A DNA stretch of 49,231 bases. Origin: JBAJNN01 sp036881905. Its GTDB lineage: Bacteria > Pseudomonadota > Alphaproteobacteria > Rhizobiales > Im1. The stretch spans positions 1 to 49,231 of the forward strand of contig JBAJNN010000013.1 of the NCBI GenBank assembly GCA_036881905.1, written 5' to 3'. Made by a program: the position numbers and the translations under genes. A model generated the notes under the pieces. It was not told the DNA's origin, did not search any database, and saw only the letters and a list, made by a program, of their open reading frames with translations. The first letter of the stretch is position 1. Each line of letters opens with the position of its first letter. This document shows positions 9,838-19,194 of the stretch, piece after piece.

Positions 9838-11088
9838 TCAAGTGCATGGATGGCCGGCGGGACGGCGTTCAGCCGCCCGCAGCTTTTGCGATGCCGATTT
9901 GAGCTGACCGCAGGCGGCCATGATGTCGCGCCCGCGCGGGGTACGGATCGGGCTGGCATAGCCTGCCCGGGCAACGATTTCGGCAAATTGCTCGATCCGC
10001 TCCCAGCCTGAACATTCATACCGCCCGCCGGGCCACGGATTAAACGGAATAAGGTTGATTTTTGCCGGTATGCCGGCCAACAGCCTCACCAGCCGCCTTG
10101 CGTCGGCGGGGGTGTCGTTTATATCCTTCAACATCACATATTCAAAGGTGATACGGCGCGCATTCGACAGCCCCGGATAGGTGCGGCAGGCACCGAGCAA
10201 ATCCTCGATCGGATATTTCCGGTTGAGCGGGACCAGACGATCACGAATCTCATTGGTCGTCGCGTGCAGAGAAACGGCCAGCATGACGCCGATTTCCCGG
10301 CCGGCGCGCGCGATCATCGGCGCCACGCCCGAAGTCGATAAGGTGATGCGCCTCCGCGACAGCGAAAGCCCCTCGGGGTCGCACATGATCGCCATCGCCG
10401 TCTTGACATTGTCGAAATTGTAAAGCGGCTCACCCATACCCATAAGCACAACATTGGTAATATGGCGTCCACCCGGCGGCGAGGGCGTGGCGGCGACCGA
10501 ATTGGGCCATTCACCGAGCCGGTCGCGCGCGAACAGCAGTTGGGAAACAATTTCCCCCGCCGTCAGGTTGCGCACCAGCCTTTGCGTTCCGGTATGGCAG
10601 AATGTGCATGACAAGGTGCAACCGACCTGACTGGAGACACACAACGCACCGCGGTCTCCATCGGGAATGTAAACAGCCTCAATGTCATGACGTTGGCTGA
10701 GCGGTCCCGACGGTCCCATGCGCAGGAGCCATTTGCGCGTGCCGTCCACGGAGACGGATTGCGAGACGACTTCGGGATGCTCCAGGGTGAATGCGGCCGA
10801 CAGGCGTTCGCGCAACGGGGCCGCAATGTCGGTCATGCCCGCAAATGATTTCGCGCCTCGATTATAAATCCAGCGCCAGAGCTGGCTCGTGCGCATGCCG
10901 ATTTGTCTTTTCGGAACATCAAGCCCGGCAAGCGCCGCGGCGATGTCTTCGCGTGTCATACCGATCAGGTTGCTGTTTCCGGTTCCGCCCGGCCCGTCGA
11001 TCCGGTCGCGCCGACCGGCAGGCGGCGTGATATCCGCGCCCTCCGCGCGATCTGCATTATGGCATGATATGTTGGAAAGTGTCGTCAT
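9838..11088 (-). CDS. rlmN: 23S rRNA (adenine(2503)-C2)-methyltransferase, dual-specificity RlmN
   Basis: A radical-SAM enzyme that methylates C2 of A2503 in 23S rRNA, and of A37 in some tRNAs. The 4Fe-4S cluster motif CTLSCTFC is intact, and a cysteine near the C-terminus (IMAACGQLK) matches the residue that relays the methyl group. The SAM segment GMGEPLYNFDNV is also present. I chose the ATG at 11088, giving 416 residues. An in-frame ATG 60 bp upstream and another inside (MTREDIAAAL) are possible, and no strong ribosome-binding site decides between them. Confidence 0.93.
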   Translation of the reverse strand: MTTLSNISCHNADRAEGADITPPAGRRDRIDGPGGTGNSNLIGMTREDIAAALAGLDVPKRQIGMRTSQLWRWIYNRGAKSFAGMTDIAAPLRERLSAAFTLEHPEVVSQSVSVDGTRKWLLRMGPSGPLSQRHDIEAVYIPDGDRGALCVSSQVGCTLSCTFCHTGTQRLVRNLTAGEIVSQLLFARDRLGEWPNSVAATPSPPGGRHITNVVLMGMGEPLYNFDNVKTAMAIMCDPEGLSLSRRRITLSTSGVAPMIARAGREIGVMLAVSLHATTNEIRDRLVPLNRKYPIEDLLGACRTYPGLSNARRITFEYVMLKDINDTPADARRLVRLLAGIPAKINLIPFNPWPGGRYECSGWERIEQFAEIVARAGYASPIRTPRGRDIMAACGQLKSASQKLRAAERRPAGHPCT

Positions 11089-11175
11089 CGAGTGTATAGG
11101 GGTCGCCCTGCGCCCCATGAATATTTCGGGATTTTCTGAAAACCTCAAAAGCGGCTTGCGAAAGCGCGCGACACC

Positions 11176-11700
11176 CTATTTGCACTCCCGATCGATCCTG
11201 TTCATGGCGGCGCTGACGCCGTTCAGGGAATAATGATCGGTTGTGAGAGTACCACGCGAGGAGGTTCCCCTGACCACCATACCAAGACCGCGCTTCATGG
11301 CGCCGACCAGTTTGTTGTCCTCCGTCTTGTCGGAAGCCCAGGCGCCGTCGCCGCTGGTAAACAGCTGCATGGTTGTGGCGCCATCGATGGTCACAGTCAC
11401 GCGCGATCCCTTTTTGAACGGATAGCCAATAATGGTGGAGACCTCATTGCGCATCTTCTCGCCCGGCCGATGGGTCACCATAAAGTAAACCGGATCGCGC
11501 CGCACGTTTTTCGGTTCCAAATCCACCGGCTGTGAAACGATATAGCAGACCTTGCCCTTATTCTCTTTATAGGTATAAGCAGTCCAGTACTCGTATTTTT
11601 CCAACAGGGTTGGGGTTTGCGCCACCGCCACCCCGGGCGATAAGATTCGAAGACCTATGGCGACAATCGCCATGAATGTCAGTATGTTTCGGGCGGTCAT
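11176..11700 (-). CDS. invasion-associated locus B (IalB) family protein, secreted
   Basis: The 174-residue protein has a Sec signal peptide: a positively charged start, a hydrophobic stretch over about residues 6-25, and a VAVAQ cleavage region. The mature part matches the IalB family: WTAYTYKENKGKVCYIVSQP, GYPFKKGSRVTVTIDG, and a C-terminal YSLNGVSAAMNRIDREC with a paired cysteine. IalB was first described in Bartonella erythrocyte invasion, but the family is widespread in Rhizobiales as a periplasmic/envelope protein, so no virulence role is implied. It sits just upstream of rlmN, on the same strand, as is common in this group. Confidence 0.9.
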   Translation of the reverse strand: MTARNILTFMAIVAIGLRILSPGVAVAQTPTLLEKYEYWTAYTYKENKGKVCYIVSQPVDLEPKNVRRDPVYFMVTHRPGEKMRNEVSTIIGYPFKKGSRVTVTIDGATTMQLFTSGDGAWASDKTEDNKLVGAMKRGLGMVVRGTSSRGTLTTDHYSLNGVSAAMNRIDRECK

Positions 11701-11819
11701 TCAGCACACTCTTTCAAAAAATCACCGTTCATTGAAACGATTGGGGCGCGCTCTCGGCACAGCACGCCTTACGTCTCGAGCTTAGCAAAATGGAAAGTAG
11801 TCTATAAAGGGTTAAACGT

Positions 11820-12572
11820 CTAGACATGCTGGCCGCCATTGATATGCAGTTCAGCGCCGGTGACATAGCTTGAAGCGTCGGTACACAGGAAGTAGATCGC
11901 TTTTGCAACCTCTTCCGGCGTGCCCAACCGCTGCATGGGAATGGTTTCGATGAATTTTTCGCTGCCGGCTGAGAGAATCGAAGTTGCGATTTCACCTGGA
12001 GAGATGGCGTTGACCCGAATGCCATGGGGGCTGAGATCGAACGCCATCTCGCGCGTCAGCGCCAACAGAGCCGCTTTCGATGTGGCATAGGCCGCTCCGG
12101 CGAAGGGATGAACGCGCCCGCCTGCGATCGAACTGACATTGACAACAGCACCTTTCGCTTTTTTCAATTCCGCCAACAGCCCGCGAGCGAGCATGATGGG
12201 GGCAAAGAAATTGACCTGAAAGACGGTTTTCCAATCATCGATATCCGTCTCTATCGTTCCCAGACGACCACCGTCAACGTTTTTCGGCGAGATTGCCGCA
12301 TTGTTGACCAGCGCGTTAATCTGGCTTTTATTGTGCCTTAGGCGCTCGCGCATCTGCGCTACCCCTCTTATAATATCGTCAGGGCGCGACAGATCGATTT
12401 GAATATGATCCTCAAGACCCTGTTCCCACGGACAATCTTGCGAAAATGCCTGGCGCGAACAGGTGATAACGCGAAAGCCCGCGCTGGAGAATCGTTTCAC
12501 CGTCGCATGGCCGATCCCACGACTGGCGCCGGTCAGAATCAAGGTTTTCGAATCGGTCTTGGTCTCCGGCAT
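11820..12572 (-). CDS. SDR-family NAD(P)-dependent oxidoreductase
   Basis: The 250-residue short-chain dehydrogenase has the nucleotide-binding TGASRGIG near residue 14, NNAAIS near 95, an active-site serine in VVNVSSIAGG, and YATSK as the YxxxK catalytic pair. The end (GAELHINGGQHV) is typical of FabG-like members. The substrate cannot be told from sequence. The ATG at 12570-12572 starts exactly before the Rossmann fold. The same frame stays open upstream across pdxH, but that part is a shadow of the pdxH gene. It lies 52 bp downstream of pdxH on the same strand and is probably cotranscribed. Confidence 0.88.
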   Translation of the reverse strand: MPETKTDSKTLILTGASRGIGHATVKRFSSAGFRVITCSRQAFSQDCPWEQGLEDHIQIDLSRPDDIIRGVAQMRERLRHNKSQINALVNNAAISPKNVDGGRLGTIETDIDDWKTVFQVNFFAPIMLARGLLAELKKAKGAVVNVSSIAGGRVHPFAGAAYATSKAALLALTREMAFDLSPHGIRVNAISPGEIATSILSAGSEKFIETIPMQRLGTPEEVAKAIYFLCTDASSYVTGAELHINGGQHV

Positions 12573-12624
12573 ATGATTTGCCTTGCTACTGATAAATCGG
12601 GTGAATCTTCGCCGCGAAGCACAC

Positions 12625-13284
12625 TCAAGGGTAGAGTCTTGTCCTGCGCCATGATGCGTCCGGTGACGGTCTTGTAAATTGAAGCCTGTCATGGAGGCGG
12701 AATCGCCGCTCACGCCAGAATTCAATGCATGAGGGAATAACGCGAAAGCCGGACCAATAGTCGGGGCGCGGCACATTGCCCGCAGCGAATTTGGCGGTAT
12801 ATTCGGCAATTGCCGTTTTAAAAGCCAGCTTGTTTTCAAGCGGTCGCGATTGCTTCGAGGCCCAGGCGCCGATTTTGCTCCCTTGCGGCCTGGAGGCAAA
12901 ATAGGCATCGGCTTGTTGCGCGCTGATCGGCGTAACCATCCCCCGCACCCTGACCTGGCGGCGTATCGATTTCCAGTGGAAACACAGGGCGGCTTTGGGC
13001 GTTCGCGCGAGTTCATGGCCCTTTTGGCTCTCAAGGTTGGTGTAGAAGATAAAATCTTCTCCTTCCACGGCTTTCAACAAAACCATACGCACATTCGGCA
13101 ACCCTGTGGCATCGACAGTGGCCAGGCTCATCGCATTGGGATCGTTGATCTCCGATGCGCTGGCCTCGTCCATCCATTCGTGAAACAAGGCGAAGGGATC
13201 GGACGCGCCGGTAAAATCTCCAGACTTCCCGAATCGTGTTGAAAACGGCTCGTCATTGCCATCGGACATGATAGTTCTGGGCAC
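12625..13284 (-). CDS. pdxH: pyridoxamine 5'-phosphate oxidase
   Basis: The FMN enzyme oxidises pyridoxine or pyridoxamine 5'-phosphate to pyridoxal 5'-phosphate, the last step of vitamin B6 synthesis and salvage. At 219 residues the length is normal. The FMN-binding pieces are present: RMVLLK near 66, FYTNLES near 80 and QVRVRG near 110. The C-terminal signature reads IEFWRERRFRLHDR. I favour the GTG start at 13284 because an AGGAC-like ribosome-binding site lies 8 bp upstream. An in-frame ATG at 13269 has none. Confidence 0.93.
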   Translation of the reverse strand: MPRTIMSDGNDEPFSTRFGKSGDFTGASDPFALFHEWMDEASASEINDPNAMSLATVDATGLPNVRMVLLKAVEGEDFIFYTNLESQKGHELARTPKAALCFHWKSIRRQVRVRGMVTPISAQQADAYFASRPQGSKIGAWASKQSRPLENKLAFKTAIAEYTAKFAAGNVPRPDYWSGFRVIPSCIEFWRERRFRLHDRLQFTRPSPDASWRRTRLYP

Positions 13285-13479
13285 GGGAATGTCCTCTTAT
13301 CGACCGGACCTAACGCTTTGCATTTATTATACCGATAAATCTTGTCGGTCGCATCGACGGGATCGATAATCCATTTGCGTTTTTTTCCTCTTTGCCCCAT
13401 GATGCCGATCAACCGTGAAAGATGCGAAGCAGAAAACGGGGAGAAAAGTGATGTAGGGCCTTATTACGGGATACGCAAC

Positions 13480-13902
13480 ATGCAAGGCATAAAATTTGCA
13501 ATTATTCTGATTTTGTCATTGGCTGCGTCTGGATGTGCTGGTCAGGGCGGCTGGGGTGTCAACCAGACGGCGGGCACTGCAATCGCCGGGGGCAAAACCG
13601 CGACGGCCATGGGCGCCGTTCTGGATTCTCTCGTCGGCGGCCGGGTCGGTGAACAGCTTGACCAGCGGTCGCGGCAGCAAATCTTCAATGCCGCCCAACG
13701 GGCCATCTCCACCGGTCGTCCTCAGCAGTGGAACGACCCGGGCGCGGGCGCGCATGGCAGCATCGTGACCAGCGATCCCTACAGAGTTAACGGTCAGATG
13801 TGTCGCAACTTTTCACATGTGATCGACGTTAACGGCGAGCATAAGACCATCAACGGCGAGGCGTGCCGGATGGCTGATGGCCGCTGGCGCATCGTCGGCT
13901 GA
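13480..13902 (+). CDS. surface-antigen-like outer membrane lipoprotein (17-kDa/RT0821 type)
   Basis: The 140-residue protein has a lipoprotein signal peptide with the lipobox LAASGC, so Cys19 would be lipidated. A glycine-rich segment (GTAIAGGKTATAMGAVLDSLVGG) follows, then the surface-antigen domain with the MCRNFSHVIDVNGE and EACRMADGRWRIVG elements of the RT0821/Lpp0805 family. It is predicted to sit in the outer membrane; its function is not known. The ATG at 13480 begins the signal peptide, and the frame extends further upstream without coding character. It is divergent from pdxH, as in related genomes. Confidence 0.88.
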   Translation: MQGIKFAIILILSLAASGCAGQGGWGVNQTAGTAIAGGKTATAMGAVLDSLVGGRVGEQLDQRSRQQIFNAAQRAISTGRPQQWNDPGAGAHGSIVTSDPYRVNGQMCRNFSHVIDVNGEHKTINGEACRMADGRWRIVG

Positions 13903-14121
13903 TCTAAGCGAAATAGTCTTGGGCATGGTCGCGCGTGAGTGACGCCATGTCGGGATACGGCAGATTGAAGTCTCTCGTTTGCTGGCATGACGTTCGCGGT
14001 GTTTGGTTTGTCTGGCGCGGCGTTTGTTATGACCACGACTAGGGAGCTTGCCCACGGTATGTTCCTCTCGGCGATAGTGCGGGGTTTTTAGTGCCGGGCC
14101 GGCATGCAGCAAGGTGGAATC

Positions 14122-14934
14122 ATGACTGGATCAAGCGGTTTGATGGCTGGGAAACGTGGCCTGATCATGGGTGTGGCCAATAACAGATCGATTGCATGGG
14201 GAATCGCGCAAGCCTGTGCGGGACATGGGGCCGAGCTTGCCTTCTCCTATCAAGGCGATGCCGTGAAAAAGCGCCTCGAACCACTTGCGGACAGTGTCGG
14301 ATCGACGCTCATCGTCCCTTGCGATGTGGTGCGCAATGATTCCATTGACGAGGCTTTCGCCGCGCTGGAGAATCAATGGGACAGCCTTGATTTTCTGGTT
14401 CATGCCATCGCCTATTCGGACAAGCAGCAGCTGAGGGGCCGCTATATCGACATCACGGCGGAGAACTTTGCTCAGAGCTTGCACATCTCGTGCTATTCGT
14501 TTACTGCGGTGGCGCGGCGTGCCGAAAGGTTGCTGAAAAACGGCGGGTCGCTTCTGACGCTCACCTATTACGGGGCTGAAAAGGTGATGCCGCATTACAA
14601 CGTCATGGGCGTCGCCAAGGCCGCGCTTGAAGCCTCGGTGCGTTATATGGCGGCTGATCTCGGCGAGAAGAATATTCGTGTCAATGCACTGTCGGCGGGT
14701 CCGGTGCGCACTCTTGCCTCTTCCGGAATCGGCGATTTTCCCTACATCCTCAAATGGAACAAATATAATTCGCCCTTGCGGCGCACCGTAACGCCGAAGG
14801 AGATTGGCGATTGTGCCATCTGGCTGTTATCGGATCTCGCTCGCGCCGTCACCGGGGAGGTGGTTCATGTCGATTCGGGCTATCATATCGTCGGCATGAA
14901 AAACCCAAAAGCGCCTGATATTGCTGTCATATGA
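14122..14934 (+). CDS. fabI: enoyl-[acyl-carrier-protein] reductase (NADH)
   Basis: FabI catalyses the last reduction of each fatty-acid elongation cycle and is the target of triclosan-type inhibitors. The 270-residue protein has the family-specific nucleotide-binding pattern GVANNRSIAWG and the catalytic Tyr-x6-Lys, seen as YNVMGVAK. The end (VVHVDSGYHIVGM) is typical. The ATG at 14122 follows AAGGTGG at 14111-14117, so it is preferred over an upstream ATG at 14104. The stop overlaps the start of the phosphatase gene (ATGA at 14931), indicating an operon. The DnaJ-like gene often found upstream in relatives is not present. Confidence 0.94.
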   Translation: MTGSSGLMAGKRGLIMGVANNRSIAWGIAQACAGHGAELAFSYQGDAVKKRLEPLADSVGSTLIVPCDVVRNDSIDEAFAALENQWDSLDFLVHAIAYSDKQQLRGRYIDITAENFAQSLHISCYSFTAVARRAERLLKNGGSLLTLTYYGAEKVMPHYNVMGVAKAALEASVRYMAADLGEKNIRVNALSAGPVRTLASSGIGDFPYILKWNKYNSPLRRTVTPKEIGDCAIWLLSDLARAVTGEVVHVDSGYHIVGMKNPKAPDIAVI

Positions 14935-15554
14935 CCTTGTCGCATCCTCCGATCATTTTCATCCGCCATGGCGAAACCGGCTGGAACCGCGATGGCCTGA
15001 TCCAGGGGACTTCCGATATTGTACTGAATGCGCTGGGCAGACGACAAGCGCGCGCCATTGCCCGTAAACTTGCCGACCTTATCGAAAAGCCAGGCGAAGT
15101 GATGTTCAATGTCAGCCCTCTCATGCGTGCTCGCCAAACCATGGATGTCATACTCGATGGGCTCGATTTGCCGGATGATACCGCGATAACCGATGAACGG
15201 CTTAAGGAAATCAGCTTCGGAAAATGGGAGGGGCGTTTCTGGCGGGAGCTTGTCGATCATAGTGACGGGCATGAAATGGAACGGGTGGGCTATCACTGGT
15301 GTCCGCAAGGAGGGGAAAGTTATCACGATGTTGCCATGCGGGTTGCCGAATGGCTTACCGAGCTGCAAACTCCGGTGGTGACGGTAGCTCACGGTGTTGT
15401 CGGCCGGGTTCTGCGTGGCCTTTCGCTTGATCTTTCTCCCGGTGAAACCCGGCATCTGCCTATATCGCAATGGCGGTTCTTCAGGCTCGCCGGTGGCGAT
15501 ATAGAGTGGTTCGAGACAAACCCGACCTTGGTACGGGACGCTTGGGATGCATAA
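14931..15554 (+). CDS. histidine phosphatase family protein (phosphoglycerate-mutase-like)
   Basis: The 207-residue protein has the phosphohistidine motif RHGETGWNRDG near residue 12 and the second catalytic histidine in TVAHGVVGRVLRG near 145, with an acid (EISFGKWEG) near 85. This branch includes phosphatases of small metabolites, and the substrate is unknown. It is translationally coupled to fabI through a 4-bp overlap and is followed 43 bp later by aroC. This three-gene order is conserved in many alphaproteobacteria. Confidence 0.9.
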   Translation: MTLSHPPIIFIRHGETGWNRDGLIQGTSDIVLNALGRRQARAIARKLADLIEKPGEVMFNVSPLMRARQTMDVILDGLDLPDDTAITDERLKEISFGKWEGRFWRELVDHSDGHEMERVGYHWCPQGGESYHDVAMRVAEWLTELQTPVVTVAHGVVGRVLRGLSLDLSPGETRHLPISQWRFFRLAGGDIEWFETNPTLVRDAWDA

Positions 15555-15597
15555 GAAATCTTCAAAGCAGCGGTGACGATCCGGGCCGATAAGCGCC

Positions 15598-16698
15598 ATG
15601 TCTCATAATACGTTTGGCCATTTGTTCCGCGTGACGAGTTTCGGCGAAAGCCATGGGCTCGCTATCGGCTGTGTCATCGACGGCTGTCCGGCGAAGATTC
15701 CTCTGACCGCGGCTGAAATCCAGCATCAGCTCGACCGCCGCCGCCCAGGCCGATCGCATTTCACAACCCGGCGCCGCGAGCCGGATAGGGTGCGAATCCT
15801 TTCCGGCGTCTTCGCAGATGATGAAACCCAAGGCCCGGTGACCACCGGCACGCCGCTCGCCTTGCTCGTTGACAATGTCGATCAGCGGCCGAAAGATTAT
15901 GAGGCCATCCGCAACAGAATTCGGCCTGGTCATGCCGATTTCACCTATCGGGCGAAATACGGCGTTTACGATTATCGCGGCGGCGGGCGGGCCTCCGCCC
16001 GCGAGACGGCGGTTCGCGTTGCCGCGGGCGCGGTGGCGCGCAAGGTGATCGCCACAATGACGGTGCGTGGCGCGCTAGTGCAGATGGGGCCGCATCGCGT
16101 TGCGCGCGAACGCTTAGACTGGGGTCAAGTCGAGCATAATCCCTTTTTCTGCCCGGATAAGCAAATGGTCGGCATTTGGGCCGATTATCTCGATGGGATT
16201 CGCAAGGCCGGTCTGTCCACCGGCGCGGTGATCGAACTCTCCGCAATCGGAGTTCCCGCCGGTCTTGGGGCGCCGGTTTACGCCAAACTCGATCAGGACA
16301 TCGCCTCTGCTCTCATGAGCATCAATGCGGTCAAGGGCGTGGAGATCGGCGCTGGCTTTGCCGCGGCTTCACTGACCGGCGATAATAATGCCGACGAGAT
16401 GCGCATGGCTGGCGGCCAAGTTGAATTTCTGTCCAACAATGCAGGCGGTATTTTGGGGGGAATTTCAACCGGACAGGAGATTGTCGCCCGTTTTGCCGTC
16501 AAGCCCACCTCGTCCATTCGTACCCCACGCCACAGCATCGACACATCCGGCGCCAATGTCGATATGACGACCGCAGGGCGTCATGATCCTTGTGTTGGCA
16601 TTCGCGCGGTTCCGGTGGGCGAGGCCATGCTAGCTCTGGTTCTGGCCGATCACTTTTTGCGTCATCGGGGCCAGATTGGAGAATCGAAATGCGGCTGA
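15598..16698 (+). CDS. aroC: chorismate synthase
   Basis: The enzyme converts 5-enolpyruvylshikimate 3-phosphate to chorismate with reduced FMN, the last step of the shikimate pathway. The 366-residue protein has the three family signatures: GESHGLAIGCVIDGCP near residue 15, a GGGRASARET segment near 130, and RHSIDTSGANVD near 310. The reading frame is intact from ATG 15598. It is the third gene after fabI and the phosphatase. Confidence 0.96.
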   Translation: MSHNTFGHLFRVTSFGESHGLAIGCVIDGCPAKIPLTAAEIQHQLDRRRPGRSHFTTRRREPDRVRILSGVFADDETQGPVTTGTPLALLVDNVDQRPKDYEAIRNRIRPGHADFTYRAKYGVYDYRGGGRASARETAVRVAAGAVARKVIATMTVRGALVQMGPHRVARERLDWGQVEHNPFFCPDKQMVGIWADYLDGIRKAGLSTGAVIELSAIGVPAGLGAPVYAKLDQDIASALMSINAVKGVEIGAGFAAASLTGDNNADEMRMAGGQVEFLSNNAGGILGGISTGQEIVARFAVKPTSSIRTPRHSIDTSGANVDMTTAGRHDPCVGIRAVPVGEAMLALVLADHFLRHRGQIGESKCG

Positions 16699-16803
16699 AC
16701 GGGTCCGGCGGAACGAAGCGAAAAGGCCGGTCTGGTCCTTGCACTCCGTGTCGGTCTCGCTCCGATTGTGTTGTTCCCCCGGTCCGGGGCTTGCATGCGG
16801 CCA

Positions 16804-17100
16804 TCATGTTTGATGATCGTCGACGCCTCCGGGCAGCATGCGTCGCGCGGCTTCGGGCGCATCCGGCGCAAGGCCTTGCGACTCGGTAAACAGAAAGATC
16901 ATGGATTGATCCTCAAGCAGATAATCGAGAACGCCACCGAGAAAGTACGGGTCGCCGACCTGTGATGGCAACGCGGCCGGTTTAAGCCCGCTGACGGCCA
17001 GAAAGCGCGAAAGCCGGTCAACATCATGGCTAAGGAATTCAAGCGCCTTGAGGGCCAGGATTTCCGCTTCCTCCCGCGTCATGACGAGCATTTTGCGCAT
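16804..17100 (-). CDS. DUF3572 domain-containing protein
   Basis: The 98-residue helical protein matches the alphaproteobacterial DUF3572 family: EEAEILALKALEFLSHD near the start, RFLAVSGLKPAALP in the middle, then FLGGVLDYLLEDQSMI. Its function is unknown. It lies divergent from divK with 180 bp between them, an arrangement kept in Rhizobiales, so shared regulation is possible but unproven. Confidence 0.85.
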   Translation of the reverse strand: MRKMLVMTREEAEILALKALEFLSHDVDRLSRFLAVSGLKPAALPSQVGDPYFLGGVLDYLLEDQSMIFLFTESQGLAPDAPEAARRMLPGGVDDHQT

Positions 17101-17282
17101 GATATCCCAGGACCTTTATGCGTGTATGCGGGTTCGCTTAAACAGTTGGTTACCTTAAGACCTCATATAATCCATGATGATCATTGGTGTCGATTCGCCG
17201 CTGGGTAATGATCCGATTTGCGATTTGGACATCAAGCATGGTCATATGTTGCGGTCAGAACCGAAAGGGAGTTTTAAGCAAA

Positions 17283-17711
17283 ATGCCTCTAAATCCTGCC
17301 AATCCGGTTCCCGATGAGCCTGCCCCAAAATGGAGCGCGGCTAAGGCCAGGACAATTCTTATTGTCGAAGATAATGCGTTGAACATGAAACTGTTTCACG
17401 ATCTGCTCGAGACTCATGGGTATCATACGCTGCAAACCCGTGATGGGCTTTGCGCCGTCGAGCTTGCCCGCAAGAACAAGCCCGATTTGATTTTGATGGA
17501 TATTCAGCTGCCCAAAGTATCGGGTCTTGAAGTCACCAAATGGTTGAAAGACGATGATGAGTTGCGCCATATTCCAGTGATTGCGGTAACGGCCTTCGCC
17601 ATGAAAGGCGATGAAGAGCGAATTTTGGCCGGTGGGTGCGAGGGCTATATATCGAAGCCGATTTCGGTTGCGCATTTTCTACAAAGGATCGACGGCTTTT
17701 TTAAGGCCTGA
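17283..17711 (+). CDS. divK: single-domain cell-cycle response regulator DivK
   Basis: DivK is a receiver-only regulator of the DivJ-PleC-CckA network controlling polarity and the cell cycle. The 142-residue protein is a complete receiver domain: acidic pair in VEDN near residue 28, phospho-acceptor Asp near residue 73 in ILMDIQLPK, Thr in VTAFAMKGD, and conserved Lys in ISKPIS. There is no output domain. The extra N-terminal 20 residues are unusual. The ATG at 17283 follows a GGGAG site and was preferred over an upstream in-frame start. pleD, the usual downstream partner, is not present. Confidence 0.92.
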   Translation: MPLNPANPVPDEPAPKWSAAKARTILIVEDNALNMKLFHDLLETHGYHTLQTRDGLCAVELARKNKPDLILMDIQLPKVSGLEVTKWLKDDDELRHIPVIAVTAFAMKGDEERILAGGCEGYISKPISVAHFLQRIDGFFKA

Positions 17712-18036
17712 GGCGTCCAACTGTCGGCGTGATCGGATGGCAGGATACCGGCCGCAAATCCCCGATCGGCGAAAAACTTATGAACTTGTCATCAGGGCCG
17801 ATATGCGTGGGGTTGAGGTGTTTACGCCCCGTTGGAGCTTTGAGAATCACGACGATTTCACCTCCGCAAGATAGCGAGACTCACAGGACCCCGCGCGATA
17901 TGACTTTCGCCATATCGGGCCTCTATCTCCCTTGGGCGAGAAAACGCCGGATCGCCTCTCTTGGGGCCCGACCGGAGGCGAGATCGACAGCCCTGGCGGT
18001 GCGTTTGTAGCTGTCCTTCTTAGGATTTAGGGACGG
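17712..18036. other. intergenic stretch between divK and the EamA transporter
   Basis: About 325 bp without a recognised gene. A short piece on the + strand (RRKTYELVIRADMRGVEVF, around 17765-17825) looks slightly protein-like but lacks a start and ends at 17874. pleD and rpmG, which follow divK in many relatives, cannot be found here, so this may be what remains after their loss. No clear terminator hairpin with a T-run was seen. Confidence 0.4.
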
Positions 18037-18969
18037 TTAGGCTCTATATCGAGAGCGGGCCAGACCGATGCCGAGGAGGACCAGAAAACCGCCGACAATT
18101 TGCGTCAATGACAGAGTTTCGCCGAAAAGAGCCTGAGCAAAACAGGCTGCGGCAACAGGCTGCAAAAGCAGCCCGAACGAGATGAATGTCACCGTCAGCT
18201 TCGACATGGCCACGGTCACCAGACCCCGGCCCATGACGTGACAGACAATCCCAAGCGCGATGAGAATGGTCCATCCTTCCAGTGTTCGCGGCCATGGGGG
18301 AGTGCCTTCGAACAGCATGATCGGCAACAGGATTGCTGCCCCCGTGGCGCTGGTGATGACCATGATGGTGCTGGTGAAATGGCGGGATCTGAGGCTCTTG
18401 ATGGTGACGAGATAGGCTGCGTAGAAAATCGCCGTCAAAATGGCAAGACCGTCACCGAAAGTCTGATCGGCGCGGAAGGAAAATCCGTTTCCCAAAAACA
18501 GCACCATCCCGCCAAGAGTCATAATCAACGAAAGGATAATGCCCGCGCTTATCCTCTCGCCAAACAGAAACCAACTGAAAAAGATAACGAAAATGGGGGC
18601 CAGATTGTTGAACAGCGTCGCGGTGGCAACCTGCGTCAATCCGAGAGACAGATTGAAAATCGCCAGATCCACGGCAAAAAACAGACCGGCGAGGACCATG
18701 AGCAACCAGTCTCGTGTACTATAGGATGCTTGGCTTGTGGCCGTGTCGGCCCCGGGTTGGACCAAGAATAGGTTTCGCCAGTAGCCCGGCAAGAAAAAAG
18801 GCAGGGCAATCATGAGACGATACCAGGCAGTCGTTATGGGGCCAAGGCTGCTCAATTTGACGAGAATCGGCGCCAATGCGAGAGCCAACGCCCCGGCAAA
18901 CAACGAGGCCAAGGCGGCTTTTTGCGTAAGACCATTGTCTTGCCCACGGGCCAGGGCTTTTGAAATCAT
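18037..18969 (-). CDS. EamA/DMT-family transporter
   Basis: The 310-residue integral membrane protein has about ten hydrophobic segments in two EamA repeats, with the second half starting near FGDGLAILTAIFYAAYLVTI. It sits in the inner membrane and exports or imports a small metabolite that cannot be named from sequence. The end (GGFLVLLGIGLARSRYRA) is a typical last helix with positive residues. The ATG at 18969 follows an AAGGA site. It is divergent from argS. Confidence 0.88.
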   Translation of the reverse strand: MISKALARGQDNGLTQKAALASLFAGALALALAPILVKLSSLGPITTAWYRLMIALPFFLPGYWRNLFLVQPGADTATSQASYSTRDWLLMVLAGLFFAVDLAIFNLSLGLTQVATATLFNNLAPIFVIFFSWFLFGERISAGIILSLIMTLGGMVLFLGNGFSFRADQTFGDGLAILTAIFYAAYLVTIKSLRSRHFTSTIMVITSATGAAILLPIMLFEGTPPWPRTLEGWTILIALGIVCHVMGRGLVTVAMSKLTVTFISFGLLLQPVAAACFAQALFGETLSLTQIVGGFLVLLGIGLARSRYRA

Positions 18970-19194
18970 GGAGACATCCTTCCCAAACCACGGCCCCAGA
19001 TCACGATTCTTAAAGAAGTATGGTTGTCATCAACCAATAAGCCTGCTTGTTTTCGCGAAACGGCATGATAAAAGAGGGGCTTCTGCAAGGCAAGTGGCCC
19101 ACCGCCTTTTATGTGCCGTTTCACCACGACCAGCTTTGGTGATTTTCCGGCCTGTGTTCATGGCGATCCGATATGTGTTGGCTATTGGTGTGAT

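Noticed and set aside
12573..13034. Upstream extension of the SDR protein over pdxH
   Set aside because: The extension is an out-of-frame reading of pdxH; the SDR fold starts exactly at ATG 12572.
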